Of a stretch of 64,000 bases of DNA, positions 44,733 to 56,318 are shown piece by piece. Location of the stretch: NCBI GenBank assembly GCA_022843955.1, contig JALHMQ010000019.1, positions 1 through 64,000 on the forward strand, given 5' to 3'. Both the position numbers and the translations under genes were made by a program. Source of the DNA: Burkholderiaceae bacterium (GTDB lineage Bacteria > Pseudomonadota > Gammaproteobacteria > Burkholderiales > Burkholderiaceae_F). The stretch's first letter is position 1. Each line of letters starts with the position of its first letter. The notes under the pieces are model-generated. The model did no database searches. It saw only the letters and a program-made list of their open reading frames with translations, and was not told the origin of the DNA.

Positions 44733-47138
44733 TCACGCCGCCGCCTGATCGGGGCGGGTTTGACCTGTATTTGGCGGATTCTGTTCACTGCTGGCCGTCG
44801 TCGCAAGGGGCAGGGTAAACCGCATGATGGTGCCGCCGGCCGGCTCCGGATTCGCTTCGACCGTCAAGCGACCGTGATGAAACTCGACGATGGAGCGGCA
44901 GATGTTCAGGCCCATGCCCATGCCTTCGCTCTTGGTGCTGAAAAATGGCTGGAACAGGTTTTCCAGATGGGCCTCCGGGATGCCAATGCCGCGATCGATT
45001 ACCAGGACTTGCGCCAGGTTGTCGCCGGTTCGGCTGACCTGCACGTCGATTCGGCGCACGCTGGCGCGCTCCATCGCCTCCATCGCGTTCTTGAGCAGAT
45101 TCAACAGCACTTGCTCGATCAGGATCGGATCAACGTCCAGCGGGGGCAGATCCGGGGCCACCTGCGCAACGATCGTGAAGCCTTTCTTGCTGGCATCGAT
45201 CTCGGCGAAGCCGACGGCGTCGTCGATGATGCGGGCGGCAGGCGTGGGACGACGGCGTGGCTCGCTGCGCTTCACGAACTCGCGGATGCGCCGAATGATC
45301 CGGCCGGCGCGCTGCGCCTGCATGCTCGTCTTCTCCAGCGCCGGCAACAGGTCTTCACGCGTTACCGGGCCGCGCGCCAGGCGCGCCAATGCGCCTTCGC
45401 TGTAATTGGTGATTGCCGTCAGCGGCTGGTTCAGCTCGTGGGCCAGCGACGAGGCCATCTCGCCCATCGTCATCAGGCGCGAGGTGAACTGCACCTTTTC
45501 CTGCTGCTGACGCACGATCTCCTCGGTGGCCTTGCGCAGCGTGATGTCGGTGGCGATCTGCAGGCGAGCGGCGCGGCCGTCGACCCAGCGGATCTCGCGC
45601 ATGCGCACGTCGAACCAGCGCCCGGCGATCCCATCGCGCACCTCGGCTGACTGCTCGAAACTTCCGCGTCGCACGCCCGCCGCGAGGCTTTCGTGACCGT
45701 CCGTGCGGTGCCCGAACTCCTGCTGATAGGCGCGGTTGGCAAACAGCAGTTCATCGGCGCCTTCCGGTCCGGGTGCGACCACTGACACCGCCGCCTCCAG
45801 TGACTCGAGCACGGTGGTAAAGCGCTCCTGCGCGGCCGCGAGCTCGGTGCGGATGCGCTTTGACTCCGTGATGTCGGCCATCGACGTGACCCAGCCGATC
45901 TGGGTCCCAGCGTCATCGACCAGGGGCGACACGTACATCCGGGCATCGAAGCGGCTGCCATCCGGCCGTTGCACCACGGTATCGAACCCGGACGCATCGA
46001 CCTCGCCAGCGAGAATCTGGTCCAGCTTGGCGCGCTGCGCCTGTGCCAGCTCGGGCGGCCAGTACGGAAACGGTGGGCCCCGATTGATCAGTTGCGCATC
46101 CGGCCAGCCGGTCATCTGACAGAAGGCCTTGTTGACGTAGCGCACCACACCCTGCGGATCGAGCACGCGCAGGCCGGTGGCGAGCGAGTCTTCCATGGCC
46201 CGGCGCAGCGATGTCTCTGCTACCAAGACACGATCGGCCCGCACCAGCTGCGTCGTGTAGCGCAGCAACGCGGTTAGCGCGATCCCTACCGCCCCTGCCA
46301 GGCCGGCGACCAGCCATGCCAGGGCGCGCCCGGTGAGGCGCGATTGCATGCGGAATGGACTCGCCTGCAGCGTGATGTTCGGTGGCAGCGGGGACAGGGT
46401 GGCCGCATAGGTCGGCGATCCCGTGGGCGGACCGCTGGCGCTGGTTGCGCCCAGCACGACGCCGTCGGCTAGCAGCAGGATGCGGTAGCGCTCGCGGGTG
46501 TCCAGCGACAGGCCATTGAGCAGCAGGTCGCGCGGGAGCACGTTCAGCAGCAGGGCTCCGATGTAGCGCCGATCGGCGTACACCGGCACCACCAGCGCCA
46601 CCATGCTCGGCCGGCCGGCCACCTGCAACACGCCCCAGATGCCAATCGGCGAGCTGCGGGCCTGTTCCAGCAGCGACTCGAATCTGGGGTCGACCGGCTC
46701 GTCCGGCAGCATGGGCAGGGCGCTGGCGGGCGCTGGCTGCCACACTAGGCGATCGGTCGCGTTCACGTACTTGATTCGCTGAATCTCTGGTTTGGCGGCA
46801 ACGAGATCGTTGGCAAAGCGGTTGAAGCGCCGCTCATCGACCGAGCCGGCGCCGATCTCCAGCGCTGTTGCAGAGACCGACTCGACCAGACTCAAGAGGC
46901 GCGCATCGAGTTGCTGTGCGGCGGAGTCGAAGTCGCGCTGCAGCGTTTCCCGCTGCAGGGCCCGATCCTCGAACACGATGGCGACGAACAACGCCAGGAT
47001 GAGCATGACGAGGGCGGCGATCGCGGCGAACGGCAACCAGGTGCCGCGTCGTCGCCGGTCGACCGGCAAGCCCAGCGCATCGAAGGCGGGCTGGCGGGCC
47101 GGGCGTTCACTGGAGTCGGTGCTGCCGATGGGTGGCAT
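44733..47138 (-). CDS. PAS-containing sensor histidine kinase
   Basis: The 801-residue kinase has a membrane helix near residues 36-57 (FAAIAALVMLILALFVAIVF), a periplasmic sensor of about 210 residues, a second helix (ALAWLVAGLAGAVGIALTAL), a PAS domain (GVVRYVNKAFCQMTGW), a second PAS-like stretch, then HisKA with H567 (ASSLAHELNQPLTAITNYSE) and HATPase (VLLNLLKNAMEAM; VIDRGIGIPE; GMGMGLNICRSIVEFHHG). This is the DctB/FixL class. The periplasmic part suggests an organic-acid or similar ligand. Confidence 0.93.
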   Translation of the reverse strand: MPPIGSTDSSERPARQPAFDALGLPVDRRRRGTWLPFAAIAALVMLILALFVAIVFEDRALQRETLQRDFDSAAQQLDARLLSLVESVSATALEIGAGSVDERRFNRFANDLVAAKPEIQRIKYVNATDRLVWQPAPASALPMLPDEPVDPRFESLLEQARSSPIGIWGVLQVAGRPSMVALVVPVYADRRYIGALLLNVLPRDLLLNGLSLDTRERYRILLLADGVVLGATSASGPPTGSPTYAATLSPLPPNITLQASPFRMQSRLTGRALAWLVAGLAGAVGIALTALLRYTTQLVRADRVLVAETSLRRAMEDSLATGLRVLDPQGVVRYVNKAFCQMTGWPDAQLINRGPPFPYWPPELAQAQRAKLDQILAGEVDASGFDTVVQRPDGSRFDARMYVSPLVDDAGTQIGWVTSMADITESKRIRTELAAAQERFTTVLESLEAAVSVVAPGPEGADELLFANRAYQQEFGHRTDGHESLAAGVRRGSFEQSAEVRDGIAGRWFDVRMREIRWVDGRAARLQIATDITLRKATEEIVRQQQEKVQFTSRLMTMGEMASSLAHELNQPLTAITNYSEGALARLARGPVTREDLLPALEKTSMQAQRAGRIIRRIREFVKRSEPRRRPTPAARIIDDAVGFAEIDASKKGFTIVAQVAPDLPPLDVDPILIEQVLLNLLKNAMEAMERASVRRIDVQVSRTGDNLAQVLVIDRGIGIPEAHLENLFQPFFSTKSEGMGMGLNICRSIVEFHHGRLTVEANPEPAGGTIMRFTLPLATTASSEQNPPNTGQTRPDQAAA

Positions 47139-47289
47139 GGGATGGAGGAAGGCCGGAACGCGTAGCGGACGGTGCTACCGATTGCGCTTTTTGCATATGG
47201 ATCGCAGCATGCGATCGATTATTGCCGACGAGGCGCAACATCCAGGGCGGCATCTGGTTATTCCGCATTACAGGATTGAGCGCCGCTAT

Positions 47290-47328
47290 TTGAAAAAATG
47301 GCGATCGCTGATAAAGTCCTGCGATCGC
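47290..47328 (+). promoter_or_regulatory. Promoter of the PDH operon with paired GCGATCGC operator-like sites
   Basis: TTGAAA (47290-47295) and TAAAGT (47312-47317), 16 bases apart, make a good sigma-70 promoter 120 bases before aceE. GCGATCGC lies in the spacer (47301-47308) and again at 47321-47328, exactly 20 bp later, so both would face the same side of the helix and flank the -10. A further GCGATCGA is at 47211. Confidence 0.6.
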
Positions 47329-47436
47329 TTTTCTTGCAGGCCGGTCCGCCCCGCACCAAGGTCTCGGCGAATTCCCGTCCTGCTCGCCACCACAGAGCGC
47401 TTCGCCGACAAGGAGCGCGCAGCTTAGGAGACAGAC

Positions 47437-50151
<2,715 letters not shown>

Positions 50152-50248
50152 GCACGCAGCCGACACGAACAACAATCCTCCGGGCAGCGGGCTGCTGGCG
50201 CCAAGACGCCGCAGCAACCGCCCGACCCCAGAGACAAGGGTGCACGCG

Positions 50249-51634
50249 ATGGGAAACATGGTCGAGATCAAGGTGCCGGACATAGGCGACTTCAAGGAAG
50301 TGGAAGTCATCGAGTTGCTGGTGAAGGCGGGCGACGTGGTGGGCAAGGAGCAGTCGCTGATCACGGTGGAGAGCGACAAGGCGTCGATGGAGATTCCGTC
50401 GTCGGCGGCGGGGAAGGTGAAGGAGCTGAAGGTCAAGCTCGGCGACAAGGTGGCCGAAGGCTCGCTGATCCTGGTGCTCGAGGCGGGCGACGGGGCCGCC
50501 GCCTCGGCGCCGGCTGCTGCGGCGCAGAGTTCCGCTCCCGTGCCCGCTCCCGTGGCGGCGCCGGTGCCCACGCCCGCACCCGCGCCCGCGCCCGCGCCCG
50601 CACCGCCGCCAGCGGCGGGTGCCTCGCCTGCATCGACGGCGTTTGCCACCGAAATGGGAGCCCGTCCAGCCGCGCAGCCGGCGTCGAGCGAGGCCGTGGC
50701 CAATCCGCATGCCTCACCTTCGGTGCGCAAGTTCGCGCGTGAGCTTGGTGTCGATCTGTCCGGCGTGCGCGGCAGCGGCTCGAAAGGGCGCATCACCCCC
50801 GACGACGTGCGCGAGTTCGTCAAGCGCGTGATGGCCGGTGGCGCGCGTCCCGCTGCGGGCGGGGCCGTGCCCCAGGGTGGTGGCCTGCCCGGCCTGCTGC
50901 CGTGGCCGCAGGTGGACTTCGCAAAGTTCGGACCCATCGAGCGCGTGGAGATGTCGCGCATCAAGAAGCTGTCCGGCCCGAACCTGCATCGCAACTGGGT
51001 GACGATTCCGCACGTCACCAACCACGAGGACGCCGACATCACCGACCTGGAGGCTTTCCGCGTCCAGCTCAACAAGGAAAACGAGCGCAACAAGGATGCC
51101 GCCAAGCTCACCATGCTGGCGTTCCTGATCAAGGCCTGCGTGGCCACGCTCAAGAAGTTCCCGGACTTCAACGCCTCGATCGACGCCGCCAGCGGCGACG
51201 CGATCATCCGCAAGAACTATTGGCACATCGGCTTCGCCGCCGACACGCCCAACGGCCTGGTGGTGCCGGTGATCAAGGACGCGGACAAGAAAGGCATCTT
51301 CGACATTGCCGCCGAGAGCTCCGCGCTGGCTGCCAAGGCGCGCGACGGCAAGCTCTCGCCGGCCGACATGCAGGGCGGCACCTTCAGCATCAGTTCGCTC
51401 GGCGGCATCGGCGGCACTTATTTCACGCCGATCATCAATGCACCTGAGGTGGCGATCCTCGGCGTGTGCCGCGCCGGCATGAAGCCGGTGTGGGACGGCC
51501 AGCAGTTCGCCCCGCGCCTGATGCTGCCGCTGTCGCTGTCCTGGGACCATCGCGTGGTGGACGGTGCCTCGGCGGCGCGATTCAACGCGCATCTGGCAAG
51601 CCTGCTGGCGGACTTCCGCCGGGTGATGCTCTGA
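50249..51634 (+). CDS. aceF: Dihydrolipoamide acetyltransferase (PDH E2)
   Basis: The 461-residue E2 has one lipoyl domain (lipoyl-Lys in ESDKASMEIPSS), an Ala-Pro linker, a subunit-binding domain (SPSVRKFARELGVDLSGVRG) and the CoA-acetyltransferase core ending LSWDHRVVDGASAARFNAHL with catalytic His. E. coli has three lipoyl domains; one is normal in many beta-proteobacteria. ATG 50249 is used; ATG 50258 (MVEIKVPDIG) is an alternative. The linker codons GCNCCN have nearly identical repeats and could slip. Confidence 0.95.
   Translation: MGNMVEIKVPDIGDFKEVEVIELLVKAGDVVGKEQSLITVESDKASMEIPSSAAGKVKELKVKLGDKVAEGSLILVLEAGDGAAASAPAAAAQSSAPVPAPVAAPVPTPAPAPAPAPAPPPAAGASPASTAFATEMGARPAAQPASSEAVANPHASPSVRKFARELGVDLSGVRGSGSKGRITPDDVREFVKRVMAGGARPAAGGAVPQGGGLPGLLPWPQVDFAKFGPIERVEMSRIKKLSGPNLHRNWVTIPHVTNHEDADITDLEAFRVQLNKENERNKDAAKLTMLAFLIKACVATLKKFPDFNASIDAASGDAIIRKNYWHIGFAADTPNGLVVPVIKDADKKGIFDIAAESSALAAKARDGKLSPADMQGGTFSISSLGGIGGTYFTPIINAPEVAILGVCRAGMKPVWDGQQFAPRLMLPLSLSWDHRVVDGASAARFNAHLASLLADFRRVML
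50262..50485 (+). repeat. Lipoyl-domain DNA identical to 52315-52538
   Basis: The 224 bases coding the lipoyl domain of aceF are identical, including silent positions, to those of lpdA. Flanking bases differ at once on both sides. Confidence 0.97.
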
Positions 51635-51705
51635 CCTCGTGAGTGCGGATCCGTGTCGCCGGCGCAGCCGGCACGGCACGGGTCGCGCTGCATGCACCGT
51701 TTCCC

Positions 51706-52305
51706 ATGACCACCATCGTCGTCGTCAAGAAGGATCGCGAGATCGCGATCGCCTCCGATGCGCTCGTCACCTTCGGCGAGACGCGGCTGCCGCATGGTTA
51801 TGAGGTCAACGAGAAAATCTTCCAGGTCGGTGATGCCTACATCGGTCTGGCGGGCAGCACCGCCCACTTCGCCGTGCTGGCCGACGCGCTGCGCGGGATG
51901 GGCGATGACAGTCGGTTCGGTAGCCGGGTGCAGGTATTCGGCACCTTTCAGAAGCTGCATCAGGTGCTCAAGGAGAAGTACTTCCTGAACACCAAGGAAG
52001 AGGATTCGGACCCATACGAGTCGTCACAGATCACCGCGGTGATCGCCAGTCCGGCCGGCATCTTCGGCGTGTATTCATACCGTGAAGTATTCAGCTTTGA
52101 TCGCTTCTGGGGCATCGGCTCGGGCCGCAACTTTGCCCTCGGCGCGATGTATTCCGCGTATGAACGCGCCGGATCGGCCAAGCGCATTGCCGAACTGGGT
52201 GTCAAGGCCGGATGCGAGTTCGACAAGAGTTCAGCGCTGCCGGTGCGGGTGTTCAGCCTGGCCACCGGCGAGCCCGCCCCCGAACAACAAGGACAGAACC
52301 CATGA
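51706..52305 (+). CDS. Beta-proteobacterial proteasome homologue (BPH), Ntn hydrolase
   Basis: The product starts MTTIVVVKKDREIAIASDAL; removal of Met exposes the catalytic Thr1. Asp17 (ASDALVTFG) sits where it does in HslV and a Lys (NEKIFQVGDAYIGLAGS) follows at 36 rather than 33. The chain has the proteasome beta-subunit fold, ending SGRNFALGAMYSAYERAGSA. At 199 residues it is longer than HslV and lacks an HslU partner here. BPH forms double heptameric rings in the one published case. It sits 71 bases after aceF and its stop overlaps the lpdA start (ATGA), so it is part of the PDH operon. Confidence 0.85.
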   Translation: MTTIVVVKKDREIAIASDALVTFGETRLPHGYEVNEKIFQVGDAYIGLAGSTAHFAVLADALRGMGDDSRFGSRVQVFGTFQKLHQVLKEKYFLNTKEEDSDPYESSQITAVIASPAGIFGVYSYREVFSFDRFWGIGSGRNFALGAMYSAYERAGSAKRIAELGVKAGCEFDKSSALPVRVFSLATGEPAPEQQGQNP

Positions 52306-54101
52306 GCACGACGATCGAGATCAAGGTGCCGGACATAGGCGACTTCAAGGAAGTGGAAGTCATCGAGTTGCTGGTGAAGGCGGGCGACGTGGTGGGCAAG
52401 GAGCAGTCGCTGATCACGGTGGAGAGCGACAAGGCGTCGATGGAGATTCCGTCGTCGGCGGCGGGGAAGGTGAAGGAGCTGAAGGTCAAGCTCGGCGACA
52501 AGGTGGCCGAAGGCTCGCTGATCCTGGTGCTCGAGGCGCAGGCAGGTGCTGCCGCGACCGCGCCGATGCCTGTGCCGTCCTCCACGCCTGCGGTGGCTGC
52601 CGCCACGCCGGCACCGGCCTCGGCCCCGACGCCGGCGATCCAGGCCGCTCCGGCGTTCGGCGGCAAGGTCGATCTCGAGTGCGAGGTGCTGGTTTTGGGG
52701 GCCGGCCCCGGGGGCTACTCCGCGGCGTTCCGCGCCGCCGACCTCGGCAAGAAGGTGGTGCTGGTCGAGCGCTATGCGTCGCTCGGCGGGGTGTGTCTGA
52801 ATGTGGGGTGCATTCCGTCCAAGGCGCTGCTGCACGTGGCGGCGGTGATGGACGAGGCGGCGCACTTCGCCGATATCGGGGTTGCCTTCGGCCCGCCAAC
52901 GGTCGATCTGGCCAAGCTGCGCGCGCACAAGGACAAGGTGGTCGGCAAGCTCACCGGCGGCCTGGCGCAGATGGCAAAGATGCGCAAGGTGACGGTGGTG
53001 CGCGGCTACGGCAGCTTTGTCGATCCGCACCACCTCGCGGTCGAACTGACTGACGGGCCGGGCCAGGACAAGTCGGGTGGCTCGCAGGTCATCCGCTTTG
53101 CCAGCGCCATCATCGCCGCCGGCTCGGCGCCAGTGCGGCTGCCGTTCATGCCCGAGGACGACCGCATCTTCGATTCCACCGGCGCACTGCAACTGCACGA
53201 GGTGCCGCAGAAGATGCTCGTCATCGGTGGCGGGATCATCGGTCTCGAGATGGCCAGCGTGTACTCGACGCTGGGCGCGCGCATCGATGTGGTGGAGATG
53301 CTCGACGGCCTGATGCCGGGGGCCGATCGTGACCTCGTCAAGGTGTGGCTCAAGCGCAACCAGCCGCGCTTCGACCGCGTGATGCTCAAGACGCGCACGG
53401 TCGGCGTCGAGGCCAAGCCCGATGGCCTGTTTGCGAGCTTTGATGGCGAGGGTGCGCCGCCAGGGCCGCAGCGCTACGACGCCATCCTGCAGTCGGTGGG
53501 CCGCAGCCCCAATGGGCGCAAGATCGGTGCGGAGAAGGCCGGCGTCACCGTCACCGACCGCGGCTTCATCGAGGTCGATTCTCAGATGCGCACCAATGTG
53601 CCGCACATCTTTGCCATCGGCGATGTGGTCGGCCAGCCGATGCTGGCGCACAAGGCAGTGCACGAAGGCCATGTGGCGGCCGAAGCCGCCGCCGGCGAGA
53701 AGTCGCACTTCGACGCGCGGGTGATCCCGTCGGTGGCCTACACCGATCCCGAGATCGCCTGGGTAGGCGTCACCGAAGACGAGGCCAAGAAGGCCGGCCG
53801 CAAACTCACCAAGGGCGTGTTTCCATGGAGCGCATCGGGCCGCGCCATCGCCAATGGCCGCGACGAAGGTTTCACCAAGCTGCTGTTCGATGCTGAAACG
53901 CACCGAATTGTCGGCGGTGGCATCGTCGGGACGCATGCGGGTGACTTCATCGGTGAGGTCGCCCTGGCGATTGAAATGGGGGCCGACGCGGTCGACATCG
54001 GCAAGACGATCCACCCGCATCCCACCCTGGGCGAGACCATCGGGCTGGCGGCCGAAGTCGCCGAAGGCAGTTGCACCGACCTGCCGCCGCCGCGTCGCTG
54101 A
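52302..54101 (+). CDS. lpdA: Dihydrolipoamide dehydrogenase (PDH E3) with N-terminal lipoyl domain
   Basis: The 599-residue E3 starts MSTTIEIKVPDIGDFKEVEV with a full lipoyl domain (residues 1-80, Lys in ESDKASMEI), an Ala-Pro linker to 125, then the FAD enzyme: VLVLGAGPGGYSAAFRAADL, redox disulfide GGVCLNVGCIPSKALL, NAD-binding MLVIGGGIIGLEMASVYSTL, and the C-terminal HPHPTLGETIG. It reoxidises dihydrolipoyl groups using NAD. A lipoyl-bearing E3 is known in beta-proteobacteria such as Ralstonia. Confidence 0.96.
   Translation: MSTTIEIKVPDIGDFKEVEVIELLVKAGDVVGKEQSLITVESDKASMEIPSSAAGKVKELKVKLGDKVAEGSLILVLEAQAGAAATAPMPVPSSTPAVAAATPAPASAPTPAIQAAPAFGGKVDLECEVLVLGAGPGGYSAAFRAADLGKKVVLVERYASLGGVCLNVGCIPSKALLHVAAVMDEAAHFADIGVAFGPPTVDLAKLRAHKDKVVGKLTGGLAQMAKMRKVTVVRGYGSFVDPHHLAVELTDGPGQDKSGGSQVIRFASAIIAAGSAPVRLPFMPEDDRIFDSTGALQLHEVPQKMLVIGGGIIGLEMASVYSTLGARIDVVEMLDGLMPGADRDLVKVWLKRNQPRFDRVMLKTRTVGVEAKPDGLFASFDGEGAPPGPQRYDAILQSVGRSPNGRKIGAEKAGVTVTDRGFIEVDSQMRTNVPHIFAIGDVVGQPMLAHKAVHEGHVAAEAAAGEKSHFDARVIPSVAYTDPEIAWVGVTEDEAKKAGRKLTKGVFPWSASGRAIANGRDEGFTKLLFDAETHRIVGGGIVGTHAGDFIGEVALAIEMGADAVDIGKTIHPHPTLGETIGLAAEVAEGSCTDLPPPRR
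52315..52538 (+). repeat. Lipoyl-domain DNA identical to 50262-50485
   Basis: This is the second copy of the 224-bp block, offset by 2053 bases, in the same orientation and same reading frame. Confidence 0.97.
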
Positions 54102-54204
54102 GCCGCAGCTGCAGCGCGGTGAAGGGCGGTGTCAGGGAACGGTTCAGCCGCCCGGATGAATCCATCTGCGGGCGGGGTAGGACAGAGTTATTGATCGTCA
54201 CGGC

Positions 54205-54232
54205 TTGACGCATCGCGTTAAGGCGTTACCCT
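54205..54232 (+). promoter_or_regulatory. Candidate promoter of the G8-domain gene
   Basis: TTGACG and TACCCT lie 16 bases apart, 68 bases before the start at 54300. Confidence 0.45.
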
Positions 54233-54299
54233 ACGCGCACGAATCGTCAGTTGCGCGCGGCCGGCAGCGGTGGCCCGCGTGCGACTCAAAGGGTCAGCC

Positions 54300-55502
54300 A
54301 TGGGATTTCTCCCGTTCGCCTCCGGTGGTGGCGCCAGTCTCGCGCCCGAAACCGTCTCCGTTCCCGGTCAGGTCCATGCCTGGTCCGACCCGCTGACGTG
54401 GAGCGGCCGGCTGCCCGGCCGCCGTGATGTCGTCCAAGTCCCGGCCGGCCGTTCGCTGCTGATTGACCAGGACATCGACATCGCCGCGTTGGAGATCGCC
54501 GGTGAGGTGCACTTTGCCGATCGCGACATTCGCGTCGAATGCGACGGCATCCTGGTCACCGGCGCAGGCGTGATGCGCGCGGGCGCCAGCGCCGCGCCGT
54601 TCGCCCACCGCCTCACGCTGACACTGGGCTGCACGCCCGAACGCGATCTGATCGACGGCCTCGGCAGCAAATTCATGGCGGCGGTCAATGGCGGTCGCAT
54701 CGAACTCAATGGCCCCCGCCGCACCGGTTGGGTGGTGTTGGGAGACACGGTGGCACCGGGCGCCATCGTGATCCGTCTGGCAGAGCCGACCGACTGGAAC
54801 GCCGGCGATCGCATCGCCATCGCCTCCGGTGGAGCCGAGTTGCCGCTGGTAGAGGAACGCACGGTCTTCGGCATGTCGCCCGACGGTCTGCACGTGACGC
54901 TCGACGCGCCGATGCAGCACCGCCATCTTGGTCAGCACGGCCGCGTGCGCAACGCGCTGCCGGGCGCCATTGCCAAGGTCGCGCTGTTGTCGCGCTCCAT
55001 CGTGGTCGAGGGCGATACCAATGCCTCGCGCACCAGCATTGGCGCCCATTGCATCATCGCCGGCCATGCCCCCGGCGAGCCGTTCCCGGACAATGCGCGC
55101 GGTTCGGTCGGCAGCTTCACCGGCGTCGAGTTCCGCCGCATGGGCCAGTTCAATCGGACCAACCGCTATCCGCTGTATTGGCATGCCAACGGCGACGTGC
55201 CCGGCAACCAACTCGTCGACTGCGTGATCCACCAGTCCTTCCAGCGCGGCGTGGTGGTGGCCGACACCCGCGGCGTGCGCCTGCATGGCAACGTGGTTCA
55301 CAAGCCGCTTGGTCATGGCTTCATCGTCGACCAGGCCGATCAGGCGCAGGACGTGGCGACCATGCTCACCACCAACTTGACGATCCGCCCGCGGCGCGTG
55401 CGCTTTGCTGATCCGGCGATGCGCGATCTCTACGAGCGCCGCCCGCGCAGCCTGTGGATCTCCGACGCGCGCCGCCCGGCGGGCGAAGGCATCAGCCAGT
55501 AG
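54300..55502 (+). CDS. G8-domain / parallel beta-helix protein
   Basis: The 400-residue protein starts at 54300. Residues 15-140 match the G8 domain (HAWSDPLTWSGRLPGRRDVV, VPAGRSLLIDQDIDIAALEI) shared with CEMIP/TMEM2-type proteins. Then beta-helix repeats follow (VLLSRSIVVEGDTNAS; VEFRRMGQFN; VDCVIHQSFQRGVVVADTRG, VRLHGNVVHKPLGHGFIV). Animal relatives act on hyaluronan; bacterial ones have unknown substrates and are usually secreted. No signal peptide is visible, which is odd. Confidence 0.75.
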   Translation: MGFLPFASGGGASLAPETVSVPGQVHAWSDPLTWSGRLPGRRDVVQVPAGRSLLIDQDIDIAALEIAGEVHFADRDIRVECDGILVTGAGVMRAGASAAPFAHRLTLTLGCTPERDLIDGLGSKFMAAVNGGRIELNGPRRTGWVVLGDTVAPGAIVIRLAEPTDWNAGDRIAIASGGAELPLVEERTVFGMSPDGLHVTLDAPMQHRHLGQHGRVRNALPGAIAKVALLSRSIVVEGDTNASRTSIGAHCIIAGHAPGEPFPDNARGSVGSFTGVEFRRMGQFNRTNRYPLYWHANGDVPGNQLVDCVIHQSFQRGVVVADTRGVRLHGNVVHKPLGHGFIVDQADQAQDVATMLTTNLTIRPRRVRFADPAMRDLYERRPRSLWISDARRPAGEGISQ

Positions 55503-55606
55503 ACCCACGCAGCAGCGCCGCTGCCCGCCGCTGCCGCCTTGGCAGTCGGTACGTGCCGCGTCGCTATGATCCGCGGCGTTTGCTGCCCTTGCGGATCTGA
55601 ATCCCG

Positions 55607-56272
55607 ATGTCTCCCCAGGATGAACTCAAGCGCGCGGTCGCGCGCGCGGCCGTGCCCTTCGTGCCGGCCCATGCGGTGATCGGCGTCGGCACAGGCTCCA
55701 CCGTCGACTGCTTCATCGACGCGCTGGGCGAGGCCGGCGTGCAGCTCGCCGGCGCGGTGTCCAGTTCAGAGCGCAGCACGGCCAAGCTGCGCGCACTGGG
55801 CGTGCCGATCCTCGACTGCAATGACGTCGATTCACTGCCTGTCTATATCGACGGTGCGGACGAGATCGACCCCGGCTTCAGCATGATCAAGGGTGGCGGT
55901 GCCGCGCTCACGCGCGAGAAGATCGTCGCCGCCATCAGTACGACTTTCGTGTGCATTGCCGACGCCAGCAAGCGCGTGCCCGTGCTCGGCCGTTTTCCGC
56001 TGCCGGTCGAAGTGATCCCGATGGCGCGGCGCCAGGTGATGCGCCAGTTGGCCGAGCTGGGCGGCGAACCGGTGTGGCGCGAGGGGGTGCTGACCGACAA
56101 CGGCAACCTCATCATCGACGTCCGCGGGCTCACCATTGACGATCCGCGCGCCACCGAGGCGCGCATCAACCAGATCGCCGGCGTTGTGACCAACGGCCTG
56201 TTCGCCGCCCGCGGCGCCGACGTGCTGCTGCTGGGCACCGCCGACGGCGTGCAGCGCCTCGACCGGCCCTGA
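55607..56272 (+). CDS. rpiA: Ribose-5-phosphate isomerase A
   Basis: The 221-residue enzyme has [40 protein letters not shown], then ALTREKIVA with catalytic Asp, Lys and Glu, and the C-terminal [17 protein letters not shown]. It interconverts ribose-5-P and ribulose-5-P in the pentose phosphate pathway. TATGAT at 55565-55570 is a possible -10, with TTGGCA 20 bases upstream, which is wider than ideal. Confidence 0.96.
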   Translation: MSPQDELKRAVARAAVPFVPAHAVIGVGTGSTVDCFIDALGEAGVQLAGAVSSSERSTAKLRALGVPILDCNDVDSLPVYIDGADEIDPGFSMIKGGGAALTREKIVAAISTTFVCIADASKRVPVLGRFPLPVEVIPMARRQVMRQLAELGGEPVWREGVLTDNGNLIIDVRGLTIDDPRATEARINQIAGVVTNGLFAARGADVLLLGTADGVQRLDRP

Positions 56273-56318
56273 GCCAGATGCATGGACCGGCCCGCGACAG
56301 TGCCGGCCGGACGGTGAC

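Noticed and set aside
50540-50640. Simple repeat in aceF that might be a regulatory or CRISPR-like array
   Set aside because: It is the codon repeat of the Ala-Pro linker of E2; units have no spacers. No CRISPR array was seen anywhere in the window.
51960-54020. A 686-codon minus-strand frame opposite BPH and lpdA
   Set aside because: Same explanation; its apparent similarity to the antisense of aceF comes only from the repeated lipoyl DNA.
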